Shown here piece after piece: positions 1-10,734 of a stretch of DNA of 64,000 nt. The notes under the pieces are model-generated. The model made no database searches. It saw nothing but the letters and a program-made list of their open reading frames with translations, and was not told where the DNA came from. Location: NCBI RefSeq assembly GCF_047948215.1, contig NC_134467.1, forward strand, positions 32,818,520 to 32,882,519, read 5' to 3'. The DNA is from Lycorma delicatula. Lineage: Eukaryota > Arthropoda > Insecta > Hemiptera > Fulgoridae. The translations under genes and the position numbers were made by a program. How positions within the stretch are numbered: the stretch's first letter is position 1; each line of letters begins with the position of its first letter.

Positions 1-945
1 AATGACTTGGAGGCCAAAGTACGGGTCCTTGCCGGCCTATCTATCGATCTCCAAATTTTTCGTTCAAAGCGTCCGTGACTGATGCATTGAAATGCGGGGG
101 AGCACCATCCTGTTGGAAAGTCGATGAATGTTTTTGAGTTCATCCTGCTGAGTAAAGTAATAATCGGTTAACATGTCAAGATACACAACTCCTTTAATTG
201 TTTTTTCAGCAAAGAAGAAAGGCCCTATTACGCGATTTTTCATCGCACCACATCAAACAGTAAGCGAATCGCGTTGTTTCTCGATAATTGCGTGTGGGTT
301 TTCAGAGCCCCATATTCGTGAATTGTGTCTGTTAACACATCCATTCACGTGGAATGTAGCTTCGTCTATAAAAATTATATCATCTAAAAACGATTCGTTT
401 TCACTTCTTCAGTCCGACATTTCAACACCGAAATTGTAACGTTTTACACCATCATCGGGTTTCAATTCCTGCAGTATCTGGATTTTATAAGCGTGTAATT
501 TCAGTTTTTTATGTAAAACTTTGTGAACTGTAATTTTGCAATACCTAATTCGACGCTTCGACGGGGGATGGACTTCCCAGGACTTCTAATTGCCGATTGT
601 CTAATTAGTTCAACCGTTTCGTCTGGTACACTTGGTCTGCCGGTTGATTTCTGTTTCTTAACCGATCCGGTTTCTTCGAATCGTTTGAACCGACGTGTTA
701 TGTTATTTTTGTGTAGTGGATCTCTTCCGAATTCACGTCGAAACGCACGTTGAACTAAAATTACGGATTTTACATCAGCCATCAATAAAACACACTTTGC
801 TTTGTCTTTATCCGAGAACATAGTAACTCACTAAACTCACCGCAACAACAATACAAAAACTGAACATATAACATCTAGATTTCCCTACAATCTTCCTATA
901 AATTACTGAAACCGCACCATTCTTTCATGATAACTCTGTATATCA
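1..945 (-). pseudogene. mariner/Tc1-like transposase, decayed, runs off left edge
   Basis: Read on the minus strand, 821-501 encodes a helix-turn-helix head beginning MFSDKDKAKCVLL and containing the ETGSV and GRPS motifs seen in insect mariner-like transposases with a DUF4817-type DNA-binding domain. After a frame break the catalytic part continues in other frames: FIDEATFH (first catalytic Asp) near 375-355, WCGAMKNRVIGP near 250-215, FQQDGAPPHF (second Asp) near 112-85, and WPPSH at the window edge, where the third-Asp block would begin. Several stops and frameshifts break the gene, so it cannot make a transposase. The element's outer end should lie near 900-945, where a repeat-like stretch reads toward TACAGAGTTATC on the minus strand; its other end lies outside the window. 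Family assignment is firm; the exact subfamily is not. Confidence 0.8.
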
Positions 946-2034
946 TTTCTTATCGTTGCCTATAATTACTTATTTTCAACTATAGTTTGCGTTGTATATA
1001 AATTTATAAAAATTTGTCATTGTTTTATATAAAGACCGATTCACAAAGAATGTAATAAACTTCCAGGACATATTTTAATCGTGAAAATAAAGAAGAATGT
1101 TTATAAAAATAAGGATTCCGGAACGCCTCGGATAGGGAGTGTCGACTGGCAAATGATTTCGCCTTGATTTCTGCGCCTTTGAACACAAAAAAAAAACCAA
1201 TTTTGAAACTTCCATTCTAAAATATGTTGATAGATACGAACTGCTTTTCACGAGTACTTGAAGAAATGCTTCCTGGCATTATAGCTGGACGAAATAATCT
1301 AAGGAAGGAATCCCTATCATCTAAATTACAATTATGTATTAAATTCGAATTTTTTGATTTAAAAAACTTCGTTGAAAAGTATCAAAAAGCTTTCAGTATA
1401 CCTTTCTAAAATAATTTCGGGAAACGTTTACTGATTTTACTTTCAAAAATTTGTTCAGAAGAACAGAACAAAAGAAAAACGTAGTTTATTGTTGGTATAA
1501 AAATTTATAGATCGACTGATGGATACGAAAATTATAAATTATAAATTAAGAAAACTAGAATTATAATAAAGATAAATAAATCATAAACAGAAAAATCTTG
1601 ATTGGAGTATATCCTACATAAAAATTATCTTCAGGCATTGAAAATGTCTTAAACAATAAACAGAATAAATATTTGTCAAAGTGAAAATTAAATTTTAAGA
1701 AAGGATTTTCTAAAAATATTCAAATATAAGTGAAGATTAAACAAATTTGCTTAAGTAAAGTTTTCTCTAAATTTAACACCTTCAATAAAAGCTAAAGTAA
1801 GAAAAACAAACTTTTTTAAAATCTTTTCTGCATATTATATTCATGGTCTATAATTTAAAAATACTGCAAACATTTCTTGGTAGCTGAAAATATGAATTAT
1901 GTGCTTTCAAAGATTTAAAAAAAAATATTTAAAATAAAGGTAGATGCAAAAGAAGGATTTAAAAAATATATAAACAATTTCAAGAGGTGGGGGTTGATTT
2001 AAAAAAAAGTTGTTTTTTGATTATTTATTTAAGT
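946..2034. other. AT-rich stretch, nothing identified
   Basis: Only short frames (at most about 61 codons at 1224-1409) in strongly AT-rich sequence. I see no recognisable domain, tRNA or terminal repeat. Confidence 0.6.
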
Positions 2035-2612
2035 TGTTACCACGTGCTGTGCTTCATATCGGTGAGCGCAACGCTAGCCGGTAAGTTCTCATATGGAGAT
2101 GCAGTTCACGTACGCACTTGCACAACGCTCTTCCCACCAAGCCAGCTAAGCGCGCAGCTCTCCACCACTCACTGGTGGCTCTATATAAGCAGCAATATGG
2201 GAACCCGAAAGATAACCCGTTTATCCGAAAGATAAAGAAGAATGCAGACCAGCCCGTTACAACGGACTGAAATACGACCCTAGCCGATTCCAGCGGAGAT
2301 GCAATAATGAAGACAGTCACAGGCCGAGTGAAGAAAGTTCTCTAACTTTATGTCACCAAACATTCACCAACTTTCCCTAATTCTTACAATTACGTTATAA
2401 TCAGCACATGCGACTCACTCCGGAAAGAGAAGAGAACTGAATCATCCAAACACTAGGGCCCTCGAAACGCGCATTCCTGCTAGGCTGGAAGACTCTAGCA
2501 CCCAAAGGACTAGGAGACGTACTGAAGTGGATTCTCGTCGGGAGAATAAAGCTCAAACGCGGCTAGCCTCACATGGTCAGCCCCGGTCAAAAGAGTAGGA
2601 AGGCAGCTAACA
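2035..2612 (+). mobile_element. probable solo LTR of a retrotransposon
   Basis: A 578-bp block clearly richer in GC than its flanks. It begins TGTTAC and ends GCTAACA, so its ends form a 5-bp TGTTA/TAACA inverted repeat of the usual LTR type. A strong TATA box (CTATATAAGC) lies at about 2181-2190 and a polyadenylation signal (AATAAA) at 2545-2550, giving a plausible U3-R-U5 order. A CACGTG E-box sits at 2041-2046 and a CCACCA/TGGTGG hairpin just before the TATA box. No matching second LTR and no convincing target-site duplication were found, so a host promoter or another repeat type remains possible. Confidence 0.4.
2183..2190 (+). promoter_or_regulatory. TATA box
   Basis: TATATAAG inside the LTR-like block, about 150 bp from its left end, where a U3 promoter would place it. 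It is the best core-promoter match that I noticed in the window. Confidence 0.4.
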
Positions 2613-2642
2613 TATCCGTCCATAAATAAAACAAAATAATTA

Positions 2643-3214
2643 TTTTTTTTTTTTTCTTCAGTCATTTGACTGGTTTGATGCAGCTCTCCAAGATTCCCTA
2701 TCTAGTGCTAGTCGTTTCATTTCAGTATACCCTCTACATCCTACATCCCCAACAATTTGTTTTACATACTCCAAACGTGGCCTGCCTACACAATTTTTCC
2801 CTTCTACCTGTCCTTCCAATATTAAAGCGACTATTCCAGGATGCCTTAGTATGTGGCCTATAAGTCTGTCTCTTCTTTTAACTATATTTTTCCAAATGCT
2901 ACTTTCTTCATCTATTTGCCGCAATACCTCTTCATTTGTCACTTTATCCACCCATCTGATTTTTAACATTCTCCTATAGCACCACATTTCAAAAGCTTCT
3001 AATCTTTTCTTCTCAGATACTCCGATTGTCCAAGTTTCACTTCCATATAAAGCGACACTCCAAACATACACTTTCAAAAATCTTTTCCTGACATTTAAAT
3101 CAGCAAATCGTAGCATCTTTATCTTTTCACCTTGTACTGTTACTCCGAATCTAAATTGTTCTTTAACATCATTAACTGCTAGTTCCATGTAAAGATTAAA
3201 AAGTAACGGCGAAA
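2643..3214 (-). pseudogene. LINE reverse transcriptase 3' end, internally deleted
   Basis: The minus-strand frame 3188-2658 (176 codons) starts in the reverse transcriptase domain with MELAVNDVKEQFRFGV and KMLRFAD. It then jumps straight to LNVRKRFLKVYVWSVALYGS, the C-terminal region of insect endonuclease-reverse transcriptase LINEs, and ends WRAASNQSND. Comparison with the longer copy at 35866-37217 shows that the stretch from the middle of the YADD catalytic motif to LNVRK has been deleted, in frame. A poly(A) tail (T-run at 2643-2655 on the plus strand) follows the stop codon directly. The 5' end is truncated at about 3214. The protein lacks palm residues and cannot be active. The clade is probably RTE-like, but this is uncertain. 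Confidence 0.85.
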
Positions 3215-3330
3215 ATAATTATAATAATTATATTTATTATAATTTTTATAATAATTATATTTATTATAATTTTTATAATAATTATATTTATTATAATTTT
3301 TATAATAATTATAAATAATTATAAGTAACA
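3215..3330. repeat. 27-bp AT-only minisatellite, about 4 copies
   Basis: A motif containing TATTTATTATAATTTTTATA recurs with a period of 27 bp (starts at 3231, 3258 and 3285, with partial flanking copies). It sits exactly at the 5' truncation point of the LINE fragment. Confidence 0.85.
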
Positions 3331-3980
3331 CTAAATTAATATTTACACGCCCATAAATGAAAGATACAACAGCAAGGAACATTTATTCAAGTTCTGCAAT
3401 TAGTAGGGAGATAAAAATTCTCCCGCTATCCTTGCGTTCTGTTCCGTTCCACCGAAAGCATTCGCTCCCATACTACCATGAAAAGAATAAAAAGAGAGAC
3501 GAAGTCTCCTTGCTTAGCTTGGGATCTCGGCGTACGCCTACATTTTCACCGGACCATCATGCCTGGTCGGCCCGAAGGAAGCCTGATAGCGACAAGGTGC
3601 GTAGCGATGTAGATGGAGCCGAATAAACACCGGTTCGGGGAGAACCGCCTCGGTCGCACTGGCGGAAGACGACCGACACCGATCCAATAATGTGGAGCGC
3701 GCTGGGGACCACCACTGCCACGTGGGAACCAAACACTGTTGAGGGGAAGCTCGGACAGATTCCAATTAACCAGGAACTCCCGACTACAACCTGTTGAGTT
3801 GAACTGACATCACTGGAAATTAGTGATCGAACGCAACAGCCCTTTTCAGGGCTACGTCATCAAATGTACAAACAACCTTTTTCAGGGCCACCACGACAGA
3901 ACCATAAACAGTCTATTTCAGGGCTATCAGTTCATTCATGAGGTGATACGTTCCATCGGGGCCATTTGGCTAAAATGATA
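3331..3980. other. GC-richer unassigned block, possibly an LTR or old gene fragment
   Basis: About 650 bp with base composition unlike the AT-rich flanks. It holds an 89-codon frame (3357-3626), a polyA signal AATAAA near 3624 and, at its right end, three stem-loops (see separate entry). No recognisable protein domain. An LTR or a retrotransposon untranslated region is the best guess; I could not find matching terminal repeats. Confidence 0.35.
3838..3925 (+). repeat. three histone-type stem-loops at 36-bp spacing
   Basis: Three loops reading TTTC followed by AGGG lie at 3844, 3880 and 3916, exactly 36 bp apart. The first (3838-3853) is a perfect 6-bp stem with a 4-nt TTTC loop (AGCCCT TTTC AGGGCT), the size and loop of the metazoan replication-dependent histone mRNA 3' element. 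The second has four pairs and the third five (with wobbles), so they look like decayed tandem copies. No histone coding sequence lies upstream. Confidence 0.6.
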
Positions 3981-4835
3981 TAAGTTAAACATTTTTAAAT
4001 TAGCTCAGAAAAAACGGAATTTTTTTTTAACCAAAAATATTCCAATCCTTTAACAAATTTAAAAAAAAAATTAATATTATCAATATATAAAAATTTTTGA
4101 GCCAAATTTAAAGAAAATCGGTTTGGTCAATCCTGAAATATAAGATCAAAAAGCTGTTCGAAGCACATACTTTTTTTTTTTTAGATGAAGTAATTAGACT
4201 CTAAAACATAAAAATTTACAAAACACTTTACACGTACCTAATTTTTGACATGATTGCCAAACGTTTCCCTTTAACATAGCTTTTCCAGTTATATTCACCG
4301 GATAAGGATTAAAAACAATTATGAAAACTAATTTATTAATTTTTAAATCATAAATTAAAACGGTCAGTACTTAAAAAAATTAAAACCAACTTTAAAAATA
4401 ATCACCATTTCAATAGTTTTAATAAAATTTAATAAAATAATCCAGAAGAAGAATAAAGAAACTTTGAAAATAAAGTCAATTTTTTTTTTAATTAAAAAAA
4501 AAAGAAAAATAGTGTGTATCCACTGGAATAATCAGACGTAAATACAATCGTTAATACTGGATGATGTACGATTCAATTTCTTTCAACAAGGTATATACTT
4601 CATAGAAATTAATTCATTTAAAATTCAAACTACATTGAGCGCATTTTTTTCACGGGGATCAATAATTTAATTCTACTGGACCGATTAATTAATACATATG
4701 AAAAAAATTAATTCTTCTCTTAATGATTTAAATGAAAAATAAATTAATTTTAATTAATGAAAAAAAAAAACATTTGAACTAACTATTTTGAATTTACACT
4801 ACTAAAACGGTTTTTTTTTAGTTTCTTATACGAAG
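3981..4835. other. AT-rich stretch, nothing identified
   Basis: Homopolymer-rich A/T sequence without a frame, repeat end or RNA gene that I could recognise. Confidence 0.6.
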
Positions 4836-5285
4836 TACAGAAAGTATTGTGATCGCGAAAATTTTCAGTTTTCAGCAACGGAAATATCGATTAATCGATT
4901 AAAATCGATTTTGACCATCCCTGAATCAATTTTGATTAGTTTGGCGTAACATCGTACGTATATGTCTCACATTACTCATAAACGATTAGACTTAGGATGT
5001 TGAAATTTTGGATTTAGGATTTTGTAACATTTTGCCCTTCCCTTTTGACTGCAATCAACTGGACAAAAATTGTTCAAAAAAGGCCAAATTCCAAAAGATT
5101 TGGATTTTATAATTTTTATTAAGTGTAATAATAATAAGCCCTTAATGAGAGCTTTTTCACAAGTGGTACTTATTTTCATTCATTGGTTTCATAGTTATAA
5201 CCAAATAAAATTGTAATTAATGAAATATTTGGATCTTACAAGGGGAAGGCACATCGCTTCGAATCATATTTCTTTGAACTTTTTT
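4836..5285 (+). repeat. dispersed repeat family Q, copy 1
   Basis: Matches, in the opposite orientation, the block at 34540-35035. Shared landmarks in order are AAGTATTGTGATCGCGAAAA, GACCATCCCTGAATC, GTTGAAATTTTGGATTTAGG, TTGGATCTTACAAGGG and a terminal CGAATCAtat. No long frame, so it is non-coding; the family is dispersed, about 450 bp, and not assigned to a class. A short piece of the same tip recurs at 17945-17985. Confidence 0.75.
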
Positions 5286-6434
5286 TTTAAATTTCAATAT
5301 ATTGATTTATTTATAATTATTAACCACTGATTGTAAAAATATACGATAAATAATTCAATAATAACAATAAAAAAAATTATGCAAAAATATTAGAAATTAT
5401 TAATGAAATAAAATGTAATTTAATAGGTGTACAAAGAAGTAATGTGACGTCCACATCATATTTTTTTCCTTTATAAAGATCGATGGGTTTTGTATTTTTG
5501 AAAAAAAAAAACAAAAAAAGAGCATTTTGATTCAATTGAAAACAAAAAAGAACTTTGTTTCACAAAGTGATATAGTTAGTAAAAGAGGTTAAGATAAATT
5601 TTTACTAGAATGATGTTTAACGAATACACTTGTTCATTAGAGATTTATAATTGGTTAAATCTAAATAATTAATGTTTGATAAAACGAAATTTAGGGTGAT
5701 GATATTACATTTAAGAGTTAATTTCATTTTAACATAAAAAAAAGACGTTTCATAGGAGAAGAGAGACCAGACTCTCGCCCTCTCACAATTTAGGATTCAG
5801 TGCTCGTTTTGACCCATGTAGTACACTTGTTCTTTTATACTTTTTTTTTTTACAAGAACTCCTACCAAACGTTTACCCCTACTATTTATTCTGAACCCTA
5901 TCGTTTGTTTTCATTTTTTTATCTTTCTCTATATCAGTTTTTTTTTATATTACAACAAACAAAAACAGCGATCTGATAGAAGATCTTTATATAAGAGAAG
6001 ATGGAAAATAAACGTACTCTTTGGTAGGTACTATTTCCCCTACCATTATTCCAGTAATGTTTCCCCCCTGATCCATACCCTATCATCCCCCTAAATACTA
6101 CACAACAAAACCGTTTCTACTACTACTAAAACCCCATCGTTTTTTTTTTCCTGTGTACACTGTTGGTCCCAAAAGCCCTGATCTAAAGCAAGAACGTATG
6201 TTACTTCTGTAATGCAGTCTAATCAAATTTGACTTTGCCCTAATTTTATTTTCGTCCAACTTTTATTTTTTTTTGGAACTAGGCTTTTTCAATAAAATTT
6301 GTTCACCTCAACACTTCCCTTCCCATCAATCTGACTGGACCTCTAACTTTATCCTTTTATCTTTCTTTTAAATATATATAGAATAATCCATACAAAGGGA
6401 AAATTTTTAAAAGTAAATACTTTTATGAAAAAAA
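5286..6434. other. AT-rich stretch, nothing identified
   Basis: Only A/T-rich sequence with some pyrimidine-rich strings (5990-6180). No recognisable coding or repeat signature. Confidence 0.55.
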
Positions 6435-8523
6435 CTAGCTGTACCTGCCACGCTTCGCTGTGGCACATTGTAGTTGCATGGATGAGAAATGAGAAACAAA
6501 ACAAAGCATACGTTTCATAGAAGTTTAATTTTGCAATACTTGTGAATATACAATATTTTTTGTTTTTCCACTGTCTGCGTAGATATAAAGGCTATCTGGT
6601 TTGCCGATTCGGGAAAACGCACATACAAGTTGTCCATGTGAGAAGCAATCCGCATCTAAATCTACCACACAATTATAAAAATTGACCTTGAGCTTTATTG
6701 TTTGTGATTGCAAATGCCAATCGAATTGGGAATTGTAATTTTAAAAAATTAAAATGGTGTAAGGGATTATGGGTATTCGAGGAATGACGACATCTTCACC
6801 TTTGAAAGGCCCCGTTAAAATCGTTGCTTCCACTACGTTATTCATCAATTTCTTAACTGCAAATCGCGTGCCGTTGGTGAGTTTTGACCGATTAATATTC
6901 CGCAACAGGATAATTGGCACACCTATTTTCAATTTAAATATGTGTGGTGGCATCCCTGGCAGATCAAGTGAGTTTAAAAATTCCGTTGGATAATTAACTA
7001 CTTCATGTGCTTCCACAACGGTGTCTATCGACTTATATATAATTTCCTCACTTTGAATGCTGGATTGAATAACATTATTAAGTTGATAGACATCTTTATT
7101 CTTTGCGGCAAGGATAGCTCGTTCACTGAGCCTGCCTATTGAGATTTCTACGATTAATTTGAATATCAGGAAATACTTTTTCGATCAGTTCTTCTTTCGA
7201 TGTTACTAAATTACAAAAAATTATCAGGAATTGATATTCGTCTAGACGTCTCATCGACTCGCAGCTGTCCCGTTTCCAATGTCCAGTAACTGTCGTGAGA
7301 ATACCTCAACTGATGGATCATTCAGCAACTGGACACGCATATTCGTAGTCAACTACAATGTACGTAAGTGTCGCCACAGTGTTGAATATTTCAAACAAGC
7401 GTTTATTTCGTCTGCTGGTGTCGATCGAGAAATTACAGGCAATGTTTGCCGAAAATCTCCTGCGATCAATATCAAAGCATTCCCGAACGGTTGAACATTT
7501 CCACGCAAATCTCGTAACGATCGATCAAGAGCTTTAAGCGATATTTTATGTGCCATCGTGCATTCATCCCAAACAATAAGTTTACATTTTTGTAATACTT
7601 TTCCCGTACAGGATGCTTTGGAAATATTGCACGTAGGAGTCACGATGATTTGCATGTTTAATGGCAACTTCAGAGCTGAATGCGCAGTCCTTCCACCAGA
7701 TAACAATGTCGCAGCTATTCCAGACGAAGCAAGAGCTATGTCATTTTTTGATCGAACCGTTGTTCACGCGTTAATTTGAGAATGTTTGATTGGACATATG
7801 ACTGAAGATCACCAATGTTGTAACTCTGTTCACGGCGTAAATCCACATCAAATGAAGCAATCGCAGCTCGGATGGGTGCTGGCATTCCCAATTGACTAAG
7901 AACATTATATACATTGTCTTCAATATTTATCAATGCTTCGTTGTAAATGCCTTCCGTAAATTCAGAAAAAAGTGGTGAATATTTAACATAACAAAGGATA
8001 ATTTTGGTCATTATGTAGGGATATTATTTTCTGTGTATTTGGTTATTTCGACTTTTTTTGTTTGCATAGTCATAAGTCTAACTGGACTATAAGATAGTTG
8101 GGTGTTTTAATTTATTTACTGTAAGACATCCTTCTTGGTGACTTTTCTTTTTGTTTTGGTGTTTTATTTTTTTTTTTTAATAAAATACAGATGTTTTAGC
8201 TGTTAAATATAATTCAAAGAAATTTGTTACTTAATCAGTTGTGATTTTGTTTACATTGGAAACGGCCATACGGGGTGTCTTTGTGATTGGTGGTTGTGTT
8301 TAACAGCGGCTACCTTGCATTGATCTGATTGGTTTTCCTTTGTTTACATTTCCAAATTAAAAATGTACAACTAAAAATAGATATAGATAGATTTATTAAA
8401 AATAGATGAAAACAATTTTGAATGCGGGTTATATATCGTGCTAAAATTTGAGCTCAATCGGTGCAGAACATTTTGAGTTTTTGAAACGTACACAAACGAA
8501 CTTAACATTTTTATATATATAGA
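6435..8523 (-). mobile_element. Helitron, decayed, with both termini recognisable
   Basis: On the minus strand the element begins TCTATATATAT at 8523 and ends with a GC-rich hairpin (GCCAC...GTGGC, about 6473-6450) followed by GGTACAGCTAG, with CTAG at 6435-6438 and a T after it. These are the Helitron hallmarks: 5' TC, 3' hairpin, CTAG, and insertion between A and T with no target duplication. The body encodes PIF1-type helicase fragments (separate entry). At about 2.1 kb it is far shorter than an autonomous Rep/Hel Helitron and shows no replication-initiator (HUH) domain. Related copies lie at 15000-16400 and 33378-34118. Confidence 0.85.
6741..8011 (-). pseudogene. PIF1-like Helitron helicase fragments
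   Basis: Three minus-strand frames read in order as parts of the helicase domain of a Helitron Rep/Hel protein. 8011-7736 holds the N-terminal helicase region (LGMPAPIRAAIASFDVDLRR). 7706-7353 contains SGGRTAHSALKLPLN, the Walker B-type motif KLIVWDECTMAHK and motif III ILIAGDFRQTLPVI. 7016-6741 holds the C-terminal part (FLNSLDLPGMPPHIFKLKIG, PIILLRNINRS and GTRFAVKKLMNNVVEATILTG). Frameshifts and a large internal deletion separate them, and the Walker A lysine region is missing between the first two frames. The product would not be a working helicase. Confidence 0.88.
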
Positions 8524-8911
8524 TTATATTATATAAATTAATTCATAACATTTAAAAAAAAAAAAAAGAAAAACTAAAAAAAAATATGCCATTTATAAAT
8601 CGGAAAAATCATGTAAGAAAAAATAATTAAATATCAAACTTAGACAGTTAAAGTGGTTGTTAGAAAGAATGTTAACTAACAGACTGTAGTTTTACAAACC
8701 ATTTTTAAAGTCAATATGGACCTGCGGGATACAAATTTTGGTTAAGGCAAAGATTAGTAATACCGACATCATCCAAAAATTGACATAACTTCATAACAAA
8801 ATGCTGAAAACATTTCGAAGTCGCCATGGTTTGCGAAGAACAAGGGGCGCCACGATTACATAGGGATGGCAGAAATTCTATACTAATACTCATGCAGAAA
8901 TTCACTGGCTT
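8524..8911. other. short AT-rich interval, nothing identified
   Basis: No recognisable feature. The 96-codon minus frame at 9001-8711 runs across it into a SINE and has no protein resemblance. Confidence 0.55.
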
Positions 8912-8923
8912 AGTTAAAAGTAT

Positions 8924-9229
8924 AAACCACCGGTTTTGTCTAGTGGTGAACGCGTCTTCCCAAATCAGCTGATTTGGAAGTCGAAGAATTCCAGCGTTCA
9001 AGTCCTAGTAAAGCCAGTTATTTTTACACGGATTTGAATACTAGATCGTGGGATACCGGTTTTCTTTGGTGGTTAGGTTTCAATTAACCACACATCTCAG
9101 GAATGGTCGAACTGAGAATGTACAAGACTACACTTCATTTACACTACACTCATACATATCATCCTCATTCATCCCCTGCAGTATTATCTGAACGGTAATT
9201 ACCGGAGGCTAAACAGGAAAACGAAAGAT
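8924..9229 (+). mobile_element. SINE-B, full length, with 12-bp target duplication
   Basis: A tRNA-derived SINE of 306 bp. The head carries a pol III A box (TGTCTAGTGGTGAACGCG) and B box (GCGTTCAAGTCC). The body includes GGTTTCAATTAACCACACAT and ends CCGGAGGCTAAACAGGAAAA. It is flanked by a perfect 12-bp direct repeat AGTTAAAAGTAT at 8912-8923 and 9230-9241, the expected product of target-primed reverse transcription. It is the best-preserved copy of the family in the window. Confidence 0.9.
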
Positions 9230-9241
9230 AGTTAAAAGTAT

Positions 9242-9574
9242 GTACCATAACCATCTGGCTGTTAACCTTTTAGATAATAGTAAAGATGTGAGTCGACTGA
9301 AAAGGCTTCATGTATTGGGTCTAGAGTTGGTTGTATAATAAATATCATCCATTTGGTACTGAAATTTTACTGTTAAATTACTTTAATTTATTAATATGAA
9401 TTCTTTTGTTAATGACTTGTATAAGTTTCGTGGTTTTGACTTTGTTTTTTATATATAAGCATTGTTAATTTATTATGTCTTCCTTTTTCTCTCATATATT
9501 ACTAGTGGAAATTTTTTTTATATTCGATTGCTTGTTCTGTTTTTTAACCATTTAATTTTATTGATCTCTATACC
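9242..9574. other. AT-rich interval, nothing identified
   Basis: No recognisable feature. Confidence 0.5.
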
Positions 9575-10449
9575 CAGTGACGACTCGTGTATAGGCATTG
9601 TGGAACTGCAGCACCCCCTATTTACACTTGATATTATCGATAACATTTACTATAATGAGTCTTTTTTTATTTAATTTTTTCTCTATACTTGTAAAATATA
9701 TAATCCTTAAGTTTATGTCAGTAACCATTCCCCAGTTTATGAAAAAGATACAACATTTTTGTATGGAACTGTGCGTTTCACAGTTCCAGCGGCGTTGTGT
9801 TTGGCTGTTGCGCGCATGCGCACATAGGAGGCTGTACTCGAGGCTGTGAGGGACAAACAGCACCGTCGTTTCCACAGTGCCGACCCTAGCATGCTGGTGG
9901 TAGATAGTTTTTTTACTCCGCGTGTATATGGAACGTTCCTTGTTCGTTCCCTTTTCTATTTTAGTCAGTGGAAGTAAATGAAAGAGGTTAAGTTGTTTTT
10001 TTTTTTTCACTAGTGATCAGAAGATGGCAGAAAGCAAAGGTTCTTTGATTACCAAATCTGTCCAAAAACACGCAGGAAGATAATTAGAGAATGTAATTAG
10101 TAAAAACTAATTATGTATTTGTTTCCGCGTAGATAGAAATTTAAATTAGGCATCATTGGACTATAAGCAGACATTTTATTAATTTATTATCTAATAATAC
10201 TAAAAAGTATTATCTGTAATGAAATTTTATTGTTTTTTCGGTTAAACCGAATACGGATTTCAAGCGTGCTTAAAAATCGTGTACGATATTCTTCTATGTG
10301 AAAGTGTAGAATTAGATTATTATCCTGCTTCCAGCCATTCAATTTGATTCGTTTTTTTCGGTTCTTTTATTTTACAGAAAATTTTAACTATGACCTTGAA
10401 AAGGCTCAGAAAAAAAATTTCTGGAGTAGAACCCCCCTCACTAATTTTA
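9575..10449 (-). mobile_element. hAT-like non-autonomous element, copy A, one end lost
   Basis: It begins CAGTGACGACTCGTGTATAG at 9575 and is similar, in inverted orientation, to the complete copy at 29016-29976. Shared landmarks are CTCGTGTATAGGCATTGTG, a hairpin GGAACTGTG/CACAGTTCC at 9765-9787, GCGCATGCGC, and CGGTTAAACCGAATACGG. The distal end (through CTCACTAATTTTA) is cut where a SINE-B tail starts at about 10450. It contains no transposase, so it was mobilised in trans. Superfamily assignment rests on the CAGTG terminus only. Frames inside it have no resemblance to known proteins. Confidence 0.65.
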
Positions 10450-10733
10450 TCTTTTCTTTCTTTTTTCTGTTTAGCCTCCGGTAATTACCAATCAGATAAT
10501 ACTTCAGAGGATGATATCTATGAGTCTAAATGAAGTATAGTCTTGCACAGTCTCAGTTCGACCATTCCTGAAATGTGTAGTTAATTGAAACCCAACCACA
10601 AAAGAAGAACAGCAGTACCCACGATCTAGTATTCAAATCCGTGTAAAAACAACTGACTTTACTAGGACTTGAACGCTGGAACTCTCGACTTCCAAATCAG
10701 CTGAATTGGAAAGACGCGTTCACCACCAGACAT
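10450..10733 (-). mobile_element. SINE-B, inverted, head truncated
   Basis: Same family as 8924-9229. Reading plus strand it runs from a pyrimidine tail through TTAGCCTCCGGTAATTACC to CTTCCAAATCAGCTGAATTGG and GACGCGTTCACCACCAGAC. The first ~12 bp of the tRNA-like head are missing, and R1-like LINE sequence follows immediately. It interrupts the end of hAT-like copy A. Confidence 0.85.
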
Positions 10734-10734
10734 A

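Noticed and set aside
9618..10010. 130-codon minus frame and overlapping plus frame at 9598-9849
   Set aside because: Both lie in the hAT-like non-autonomous element, and the equivalent frames in the second copy (29563-29928) are not collinear as protein.
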